Shown piece after piece: positions 55,580 to 64,000 of a DNA stretch of 64,000 nt. Where the stretch lies: contig CP136063.1 in assembly GCA_032622095.1 (NCBI GenBank), positions 80,765,980-80,829,979 of the forward strand, given 5' to 3'. The DNA is from Siphonodentalium dalli. Lineage: Eukaryota; Mollusca; Scaphopoda; Gadilida; Siphonodentaliidae. Below the pieces are notes generated by a model. The model worked only from the letters and a program-made list of their open reading frames with translations. It was not told where the DNA came from and did not search any database. A program made the position numbers and the translations under genes. Position 1 is the first letter of the stretch, and each line of letters begins with the position of its first letter.

Positions 55580-55955
55580 CCCTTTACCCAACAGAAGGGC
55601 CCTGTTCCAATGCATTCTCTTATATATGCGAGTCGACCATAGGTCGCCTCGCATATATAAGAGAATGCATTGGCTTAACACATTAAAAATTATAAAATGT
55701 TAAAGAATGTAAGAAAAAATGGTAAAAAAAGGCCAATGCTAATGCATTCTCTTATATATGCGAGGCGACCTATGGTCGACTCGCATATATAAGAGAATGC
55801 ATTGGCACAGGGCATAACTGTAACTATCACAATGTGGTCAAGGAGCCGGTTCCAATGATATCCATATTTGTATGGTTTTATTGAGACAGACCGAAGATAT
55901 TTTAGCCTGTTGAAGCTTTATTTGGCCGGTTTTGGCCGTTTTGTTGGGTAAAGGG
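55580..55955. mobile_element. Family E piggyBac-like MITE
   Basis: TTAA/CCCTTTACCCAAC to GTTGGGTAAAGGG/TTAA, opposite orientation to 17851-18243, with both internal hairpins present. Confidence 0.8.
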
Positions 55956-55959
55956 TTAA

Positions 55960-56401
55960 AGGCCCACTTAATTTTAGAACCCCCAGATCACATATATAAA
56001 ATATATACCATATTATATACCATTTGAAAGAGGAAGCTCCAAAACATTGTATTATCAACTTATCCGGTGTAATTAACTGTGAACATGTTGTTTTTGTTGA
56101 GTCACCGACGCGTTTTTGTGCTTAATGTTCATCTGGATTGTAGTGCAAAGTGTATTATTTTCAATGGAGGGGGATAACTATATATCTTAAAGATAAATAC
56201 ATTTTTAGTTTGAATCATTTGCATTCTGGGAGCCATAACGGGGGAAATCTTTCTATGATTTCAGCTGTTTTCTCTTTCTCTATGGGCATCTTCTGAGACA
56301 CAGAGTTTCAAATGGTGATGAATTATAATATTTTAATCATATGTCATGGCATAGATTGTTATTAAAACCGTATATCGGTGACTCGAAAATTAAGCGGGCC
56401 T
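55960..56401. mobile_element. Family D TTAA MITE
   Basis: AGGCCCACTTAATTTT to AAATTAAGCGGGCCT. Its left TTAA (55956-55959) is also the right TTAA of the family E element. Confidence 0.8.
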
Positions 56402-56449
56402 TTAACAAATGTTAGCGGTAACAGCAGAAGGACAGCAGATCTCAAGCTA

Positions 56450-56662
56450 CAGTAATGCCCTAATTAATCGACTCCATAACAACAGCAGAATTATGGGTAA
56501 TTTTTCAAGATTTAGTCGGAAATATGGCTTGTTGCCATTCATCGGAAAGCTCTCGGGGAGAACTTTCCGATGAATGGCAACAAGCCATATTTCCGACTAA
56601 ATCCTGAAAAATTACCCATAATTCTGCTGTGGTTATGGAGTCGATTAATTAGGGCATTACTG
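56450..56662. mobile_element. Hairpin MITE family A, intact copy
   Basis: 213 bp, TA-flanked, termini CAGTAATGCCCTAA and TTAGGGCATTACTG identical to consensus. Confidence 0.85.
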
Positions 56663-56707
56663 TATAAATATCAGATCTTGTTAGCGCTGCCCGGGCCTAA
56701 CATTTAA

Positions 56708-57140
56708 AAGGCCCACTTAATTTTCGAATGCTCAGATCATATATTCCAACATATTCCATAGTATATACCATCTGGAATAAGAACAAAAAATATATAGATT
56801 CCACCAGAATATGGAATAGCTGTGGCCTAGGGGTGTCCACCAAGTGATAGAGATTCTCAGATTCACCCCAAGACTTCCCCCGTTATTTATCCCAGAATGG
56901 ATCATAATTCACAACTACGAAATAGAGTTGTTATCCCCCCTTCATTGAATAATAGGCTGACAGTACAAACCACGTCAAAATTAATCACAGAAAATATGTC
57001 GGTACCTTGACAAAAACGTGTTCACAGTATACATGACGAGTTGATAATACAATGTATTGGACCTTCCTCTTTCAAAACGGTATATAATATGGAATATGTT
57101 TTATAAAATATAATCTGAGGATCGAAAGTTAAGTGGGCCT
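56708..57140. mobile_element. Family D TTAA MITE, diverged
   Basis: TTAA with AAGGCCCACTTAATTTTCG and AAGTTAAGTGGGCCT ends; the body has drifted from 55960-56401. Confidence 0.7.
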
Positions 57141-57315
57141 TTAAACAGGATTACGTTGGTAGCGCATAAAAGTGTGAGGATCAGGTGAAATAACAGGGAA
57201 TCACATTACTTAAAAACAATATTACATCATTGTCAGCCAACCACAAATCGCGACGAATCTGATGGGAGCCAATCAGAAGACGCTTACCTGTGATGTGAGA
57301 TTGGCTGACAATGAC

Positions 57316-58095
57316 GCTAATGGGGTCGTTGTCGTAACGCTTTATACATAAATGCACACACCGTGCAGTCTCAGTCGGCGCGAGATTGAAATGTTACCGT
57401 AAATAATTGCCGTCGCTTCAATTCATAACTAATTTTCTTCCGAAGTTCTGATAGTGATAATAAAGGCATTATTTTATCACAGTGACGAAACTGCAATACA
57501 ATTGGTCATCGGTCGCATATTTTTCTTAGTATTAAACAGGGACGGAAAGAACTGCATGGTTGTTTGGTCGATGAACGGAAGAAAATGAACTTACAACAAA
57601 TATCAAAACGTGTGCATTTATGAAGAAAACACTACGACAACCCTGTCACGTGACACTACGTGAGACTGGTGTGCATCTATGTATAAAACACAGGCAATTC
57701 GTCAAGGATTGTCCACTTATAAATGGACAATCGGTACCTAAAATGGTCATTAATAAATGGACAATCCAACCACGCGTGGCACGCGAGCTTGGGATTGTCC
57801 ACTAAATGAATACATGTTTTGTTAATCCTGCATGAAGGGCAATAACTCTATAAATAATGTTAATTTGCTAAATAACGGTGATTTGTATGAGAAGAAGTGT
57901 TTTTGACGAAATAACAGAGATATTTGAAGAAGAGTTTTTGACGAAATAACGGAAATATTCGAAGAAGTGTTTTTAAAGAGCGTGCCCCAAACCTCCCCCA
58001 AGCCCACCCACCCATTTTAGGTACCGATTGTCCATTTATAAGTGGACAATCTTATGCGCATTAGGTGATAAAACATTACGACAATGACCCCATTA
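57316..58095. mobile_element. Element with 30-bp inverted ends and a nested TIR element
   Basis: GCTAATGGGGTCGTTGTCGT at the left answers ACGACAATGACCCCATTAGC at the right. Inside, 57708-58050 has its own 39-bp perfect inverted ends beginning ATTGTCCACTTATAAATGG. No coding. Confidence 0.6.
57708..58050. mobile_element. Nested TIR element, 343 bp
   Basis: 39-bp exact inverted termini. The interior has a thrice-repeated GAAGAAGTGTTTTT(G/A)-like unit (57890-57980) and GTGGCACGCGAGC. Confidence 0.6.
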
Positions 58096-58099
58096 GCGA

Positions 58100-58555
58100 T
58101 ACGCTAGTACTAATTTTGTGAAATTAATGAGATTCCTTGCTATTTTTTCAGACTATCGAACGTGTAGCTTTTCTTGATAATCTGGGTTGACCATTGCAGT
58201 ATGCAGACTATTCAATAAACTTTGAACAATTTAGCTACGTCTATTATGGGCAGGAGAAAATTGTCAGGCACGATGGATCCATGCACGATCGATTGATCAC
58301 ATCGCCGAAATATACGATTTTTGTTTGGTCGCATTTTTAAAACTGCAAAATGATATTCTTAACATATACAGCTGTTCGTCTTTCGTACACTTCAACGAGT
58401 CTTAATCTGTGACAAATTTATCTTCTAAATTGCTACAAACATAATAATCATGTTGTAAAGTTGGCTTGGATGTAATTTGATATTTCCGAAAAGTATCTTG
58501 AGATATTTAATATAAAGAGTGCACTTTATTGCACCAATTGACTTGAACTTATAGG
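58100..58555. other. No recognisable gene
   Basis: AT-rich; nothing assigned. Confidence 0.35.
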
Positions 58556-58562
58556 TGGTTAA

Positions 58563-58769
58563 CCCTTTCAGTGCCAAGTCCGTTTTTTGTATCAACCCAT
58601 ATTTCCTTGATCATTTTTCAAATTTATTGATTATAATAATGTGATACATTGATGGAAAGAGCTCTAAGAGCTCTTTCCATCAATGTATCACATTATTATA
58701 ATCAATAAATTTGAAAAATGATCAAGGAAATATGGGTTGATACAAAAATCGGACTTGGCATTGAAAGGG
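58563..58769. mobile_element. Palindromic piggyBac-like MITE
   Basis: TTAA/CCCTTTCAGTGCCAAGTCCG to its complement and TTAA. The 207 bp form a near-perfect hairpin with centre GAGCTCTAAGAGCTC. Confidence 0.8.
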
Positions 58770-59131
58770 TTAAAGATGTATTCAGCGTTCCACGCTAACT
58801 TATACGGAGCCTATATCGTTTTTGATATAGATTCTAGCATTCACAATCACACATTTAAGCTGAAAAGTACCACAGTGAAGATAATATTCTATGATACATA
58901 GAATTTACTAGCCATTTATTTTTATACAATTTCTAAGAACTAGAGAAATACTGACAATTAATATGGCAACAGCCATTGATGTTTATAGGATTTCGATGAA
59001 TTTAATAGAAAATACTGGCAATAATTAATATGGCAACAACCACTTTTCTTGGCATTTATAAGCATGTTCATGGTTTATGTGACAGGTTTGGTTTCTGAAA
59101 TGTTTCACTTCAATGTACAAAGTAATATTAA

Positions 59132-59623
59132 AGGCCCACTTAATTTTCGAGTCACAGATGATTTTTATAGTGCCTTGATATACGGTTTTAATAACAATCT
59201 ATGCCATAACATATGATTAAAATACTAAAATTCATCACCATTTGAAACGTCTGTGTCTCAAAAGATGCCAATAGAGAAATAAAAAACAGCTGAAATCGTA
59301 GAAAGATTTCCACCGTTATGGCTCCCAGAATGCAACATAATTCAAACTAAAATCTATTTTCAATAGAAGGGCAATAACTGGATCTTTAAGATATAGAGTT
59401 ATTCCCCCTCCATTGAAAATAATACACTTTGCACTACAATCCAGATCAAAATTAATAATAAAAAAACAAAACACGTCCGTAACTCAAAAAAAAACAACAT
59501 GTTCACAGTTTATTACACTGGATAAGTTGATAATACAATGTTTTGGAGCTTCCTCTTTCAAATGGTATATAATATGGCATTATTTTATATATGTGATCTG
59601 TGGATCGAAAATTAAGTGGGCCT
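59132..59623. mobile_element. Family D TTAA MITE
   Basis: Full-length copy with TTAA flanks, AGGCCCACTTAATTTTCG ends and the central AGATATAGAGTTATTCCCC hairpin. Confidence 0.8.
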
Positions 59624-59629
59624 TTAACT

Positions 59630-60430
59630 GTGTAAAATTGGAATATGTTTTATAACTGAAGGCTTGGGACCTGGATACATCTTCAAAAGAAAAGTATTGT
59701 TGGGAGATTTCTGGTTGATATTACTAGAGACTGGCTACGTTCAATAAGTTGAACCACTGTCGAGAAACTGGCTGACTGGTATAAACAACACAATGGTACT
59801 GTGTTCTGGAAAAAATATCCATGAAAAAGCATCGGCTTCCGCCATGTTGCATTGCTGGATAAACGAAGACTGGTGATCATATAATATACACCTACAGGTA
59901 CGCGACCACGAGGATGTCAACCATTCTCATGCTTAATTTTTCCAGCTTCTTCTAGATATGAAACTTGTACAGGTTTGTATCGCCGTAACTTCTCTATACC
60001 CTCTTCTATGGTAAACCATTTTCTTGTTCTCCCTAAAATGAACGAGAAAAAAAACTTATTATGCTCACATATACGGAGAATAAAACACTTGATTGAACTG
60101 GTGATGCGAAAGTATTCACGAGAAGCAGGGCCATGCTACAAAAAACACAAGAGTACATAGCGCTCGGCATATTCTACAAAATAGTCCCTGCCTCGAATGA
60201 ATTATGTCACGTGACCCGTTCAATCAATTGATTATTCTGTTTGTTATATTCCACTATAAATATCTTATTTATAACAGAAATCCGAATAATACCGTCATTA
60301 TATACCCATAACGCACACATTTCGATAGCGCGGATGAATATATAACGTGCTGGTTAAAGTGACACAATTCACAAGTGATATGTTCGTTTATAATCACTCG
60401 ATAAATCAAGGTAAATCACACATAGGAATG
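59630..60430. other. No recognisable gene
   Basis: Short frames only; nothing assigned. Confidence 0.35.
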
Positions 60431-60431
60431 T

Positions 60432-60525
60432 AATCTCATGAGTGATGACAAAACAGTGAATTTCCACGAGTGGCTTTATAGCCACGAGTGGAAATTCAAA
60501 TGTTTTGTCATCACTCATGAGATTT
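60432..60525. repeat. Near-perfect 94-bp palindrome
   Basis: AATCTCATGAGTGATGACAA and complement at the ends; CCACGAGTGGC / GCCACGAGTGG at the centre. Confidence 0.75.
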
Positions 60526-60529
60526 AACC

Positions 60530-61145
60530 CATATCCACTGAAACGGTGTGGATATTCTGTTTATTATATACTTTAGTTACATGCCTATGGCCACAGTGAA
60601 TGTCAATACATCAGAAATTTCACCAGTGGGATATCACTTATATCTCAGTAGTGGGATATCACTTATATCTCACTGCTAAAACCTTATAATTCATGGGCAA
60701 GTATATAATAAACTGGATTACTGAGTTCATATTACACCCAAACCTAATTTGAGCATATTATGATTGCATGTAGATATTAGAAATGGGTGGCGACTTAGAC
60801 TCAAATATCCGAGTGATTTAGGTCAACAGACATTAGATCTGCCGATACATGTAGAGGCTTATTTTCTATCAGTCAAATAAAATGCTAGTGGGCAATCTTC
60901 GTTTAGGAATACAATAAATCGCCTCGCTATATATACCCGAGTAACATTTGAAACCACCGACATTGTAGCAATACGATATTTATATATCCGATCAGATGAT
61001 TCGGTTTAAACAACGACGATTCAATGAAAATCGCTGATAGAAACAATGGGTTAGCCGAGGAAAGGTATACTCAAGTGGAAACGAGCGAGGTGTGTCAAAA
61101 CAATAGGATTGTGTCAAATCATTCACGCGTATCGTATCCACGCAT
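60530..61145. other. No recognisable gene
   Basis: Includes a tandem duplication of AGTGGGATATCACTTATATC (60625 and 60650). Confidence 0.4.
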
Positions 61146-61151
61146 GGTTAA

Positions 61152-61792
61152 AGATGCATACAGTAATGCCCAAAGTAATTGACCACTTAACCACAGCAGA
61201 ATTATGAGTAATTTTTCAGGATTTAGTCGGAAATATGGCTTGTTGCCATTCATCGGAAAGCTCTCGCCGAGAGCTTTCCGATGAATAGCAACAAGCCATA
61301 TTTCCGACTAAATCCTGAAAAATTACCCATAATTCTGCTGTGGTTAAGTGGTCAATTACTTTGGGCATTACTGTAATCCGAATTAACGCTGGCTGGCTGG
61401 CTGGCTGGCTTCGGGGATCAATAATATTTGACTCGAGTCGAGGAATCCACCCATCAAAGCTGCAGAGTGATCAGATATCGATTATTGAAATCTATTATTT
61501 TTCACCACCGATAATTTAAGTTGCCCAGAAATGGTCGACGAGAACACGGTCTCGGACCAAATTGCGGATGAAGATGGATAACTCTAAAATCAAGTGGCTT
61601 TTTGTGTCAGATATTTGACAAAATGGCAAAATTCCATTGAACAAAATGTTGATAAATAACAGGTTTTGGGCATTTTTATGCTCTAGTTGACTATTTTTGG
61701 GCATTAAATCTATTCTGATAACTGGAGCGGCTTTTAAAAAAAAACCTTGTTGTTGGAATCTGATGATATGCTCCGAATCGGATTGAGTACCT
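61152..61792 (-). mobile_element. Family C TTAA MITE interrupted by family A
   Basis: TTAA (61148-61151) then AGATGCATA, interrupted at 61161-61373, then ATCCGAATTAACG and the usual body to GGATTGAGTACCT/TTAA. A GGCT microsatellite (61387-61409) is also present. Confidence 0.8.
61161..61373. mobile_element. Hairpin MITE family A nested in family C
   Basis: 213 bp between duplicated TA (61159-61160 and 61374-61375). The empty site AGATGCATAATCCG exists at 17012, showing directly that TA is the target duplication. Confidence 0.9.
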
Positions 61793-62094
61793 TTAAGTAG
61801 TCCTGCTAATTTGCTATGATGTTGGCTGTTCTTGCTGAATTGCTATGATGCTGGTGCGGCAAAAAGATGCTACATCCACAAAATGGACTATCATTTGCAT
61901 TTTGAGAGATTGATTTTAGAATTATATAATACGTGTATTTGGTTGTGCTATATGTGAGTTGACACATGGAATGTGCCAGCACACAGCGATTGCTTTCACG
62001 ATTAAATCTCACCATATATATGTGTGATCGATGGACGACGTACTTCTGACGAATGTCAATCCAGGGACATGGTGTCAGGGGTTGGGTGTCTTAC

Positions 62095-62335
62095 CCCGCC
62101 CAAACTTTGACAAAAACATTTAACAGTTGCAAATTTAATGCATGACACAACATTAGTTGGAAATTTCATACCAAAGGTTGTGTAAAATATTTTTCTGATA
62201 TTTCACTCCAACCAGTATGTTATGTGAAATGTGTTGCGTTCAGACGTTATTATTTATTTTTTTTGGACTGAAATGACCATGCAGTTAGTTGCAATGTCCG
62301 ATCGTGTGGGCGTTAGGTTGGATTTTTTTATGTGT
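62095..62335. repeat. Family J fragment
   Basis: AACATTAGTTGGAAATTTCA and GGGCGTTAGGTTGGA resemble 47090 and 22540. Confidence 0.35.
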
Positions 62336-62374
62336 TGGAGCTTGTCGTGCCAGTTGGAAACTTCTTACCCAAGG

Positions 62375-62780
62375 GCAAGCCTGCAAATAATGTGTGTATC
62401 ATTTGCTTAATGAGGTCCCAGAGGGTGAATTTAGTGATGCTATCCCGCACAGCGGGCTATCATCACCAAATTCACCATCTGGAGACCTCATTCTGCTTAG
62501 GCCTCGTCTTCTGGCAAGTATACATATTTTCAATTTAACACTTGTTTTTAGTTACTTTTTCCCCTTCTGTGAAGTTTCTATATCCCCTAATTTGCAGAAG
62601 ATAAAATGCATAAACGAGGTGACTAATGTGTGAACATTACCAACTTCAACAGGGGAACTTCTATCTGATCCTATGTCTCTTATAGAAGTTGAGGCCTAAG
62701 CAGAATGAAGTTCCAAGAGGGTAAATTAACGCGCCGGGAACCTCATTCTGTCAATGATACACACTATTTTCAGGCTTGCG
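62375..62780. repeat. Family G repeat
   Basis: Outer ends GCAAGCCTG...TGTGTATCATTTGC and complement, with AATGAGGTCCCAGAGGGTGA hairpins inside. Confidence 0.55.
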
Positions 62781-62892
62781 CAAGGGGATGTGCAAATGAA
62801 ATTTCCCGGACGTATAAATGTTGGTCCGGTTCAGGGTGGTGGGTATAATTTTATAATAGAATGGGAGAATCCATTCAGTATAGAAAAGGTCA

Positions 62893-62956
62893 AAGGTACT
62901 CAATCCGATCAGACGGTCCCCATATCATCAAGATACAACAACAATAATAAATAGAG
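62893..62956 (+). mobile_element. Family C TTAA MITE, left part
   Basis: AAAGGTACTCAATCCGATC and CCCCATATCATC, breaking off in an AAC/AAT run. The body resumes at 63757. Confidence 0.6.
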
Positions 62957-63756
62957 GTGTGACTGTCCCAATGGGACTACGGATACCCCCCTGTTTTTAA
63001 AATACTAAGATGTTTCACATGTCAGTAAACATTTAGTTAAAATAATAAAATAACAGTTCCCATTGCAGGTGTACAACCATAACCCTAATCTTAAACCTAT
63101 TGACCGAAAAATGTAGGAATAAAAGCTTGGACAAAATTATGTATGTTGCGAACAAAATTCTAAGTTGTAAAAGGGGAATAACTCCACCAAAAAATGTCGG
63201 ACAGACGTCATAATCGCAGGTGCACAGGTTCCCATGGTACTAAATATCAGTGCCAAGATTAAAAAACATTGACCGAAAAATGTAGGAATAAAAGCTCGGA
63301 CAAAATTATGAATGTTGCAAAAAAAGTTTCTAAATAAAAAAAGGGGGATAACTCCACCAAAAAATGTCGGACAGACGTCATAATCGCAAGTGCACAAGTT
63401 CCCATGGTACTAAATATCTGTGCCACGTTTTAAAAAAATTGTCTGAAAAATGTAGGAATAAAAGCTCGGACAAAAGTATACATGTTGTGAAAATTTTCTA
63501 AGTCGAAAAAGGGGGGATAACTCCACTAAAAAAAGTCCAACAGACGTCATAATCGCAGGTGCACAGGTTCCCATGGTGGTTGATGTCTGTGCCAAGTTTC
63601 ACGGAAATTGATCAAAAAACGACTGAGAAAAACTCTGGACAAATTTGTGTCCACGGACGGACGACGCCGACGGACGACGCCGACGGACGACGGACGGACG
63701 GACGGACAAGCTGACTCCAGTATACCCCCCCCCCTAACTTCGTTGCGGGGGGTATA
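62957..63756. repeat. Tandem repeat block inserted in family C
   Basis: At least three units of about 170 bp with ACTCCACCAAAAAATGTCGG (63181, 63351, diverged at 63520) and CCGAAAAATGTAGGAATAAA. Then a CGGACGACG-rich tract (63652-63710) and GTATACCCCCC...GGGGGGTATA ends. Resembles repeats common in molluscs. Confidence 0.6.
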
Positions 63757-64000
63757 ACAACAACAACAGCAACAACAACAAAAACATTTAATCAAAATAC
63801 CCTTTAGTTATCAGAATCGATTGATTGCAACAACATAATACTAATCACTATCAACTATGGTATCAAATTTCCAAACCGTGTTATTTATCAACATTATGTT
63901 CAACAAAACATGGCCGTATTATCACTAAAGTATCAAGAAAGTTGACCGTATTACCAATTGATTTTAGAGTTATCCATCTTCATCCGCAATTTTGTCCGAG
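63757..64000 (+). mobile_element. Family C TTAA MITE, continuation, runs off the window
   Basis: Resumes with ACAACAACAGCAACAACAAC, then TTATCAGAATCGATTGATTG and TTATCCATCTTCATCCGC as in other copies. Confidence 0.65.

Overview
The window looks like AT-rich, intron-bearing, transposon-dense animal DNA, most likely from a mollusc (a bivalve is the best guess). The evidence is one spliced conserved animal gene with GT-AG introns, a CR1/L2-type LINE carrying a 2A-like motif, a V-domain-like SINE, TTGACCTTGACC-type repeats and the GCTCACC-type repeats I associate with molluscan genomes. The host assignment is inference. There is no bacterial operon structure, CRISPR array or rRNA operon.

Layout. 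1-1110: unassigned sequence with a candidate housekeeping-type promoter near 960-1010. 1273-1803: a 531-bp LTR element in miniature (TRIM) whose two 215-bp LTRs each hold a 5S-rRNA-derived segment. 4301-15199: the one confident host gene, Arfrp1 (an ARF-like Golgi GTPase), with seven coding exons on the plus strand and introns full of hairpin MITEs. Its exon 3 contains two compensating one-base shifts. 15200-24960: 3' flank made of nested MITEs plus a Helitron-like element (19452-20418). 24964-29972: a 5-kb inverted repeat with a minisatellite at its centre. 30000-34676: a degenerate Helitron-like element split by a nearly full-length LINE (30315-34428) with an open endonuclease/reverse transcriptase frame and an N-terminal 2A-like motif. 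37839-38142: a broken exon of a SWIM-type zinc-finger protein. 39311-42844: a Mutator-like (MULE) DNA transposon with 290-bp inverted termini and PHD, OTU and transposase domains in two overlapping frames. 43242-64000: MITEs, foldbacks, a 2.25-kb element with long inverted termini, a second Helitron-like copy, a SINE and 170-bp tandem repeats.

Most of the window is mobile DNA, and several insertion events can be read directly. The LINE sits in a Helitron with a 10-bp target duplication. A TA-flanked hairpin MITE sits in a TTAA-flanked MITE whose uninterrupted form is also present. One TTAA element lies inside another, and neighbouring TTAA elements share a single TTAA. Arfrp1 is the only gene here with a clear cellular role. 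The LINE and the MULE are the only elements here with clear protein-coding potential and could supply enzymes for related non-autonomous copies, but no pairing between an autonomous element and the local MITEs can be shown from this sequence.
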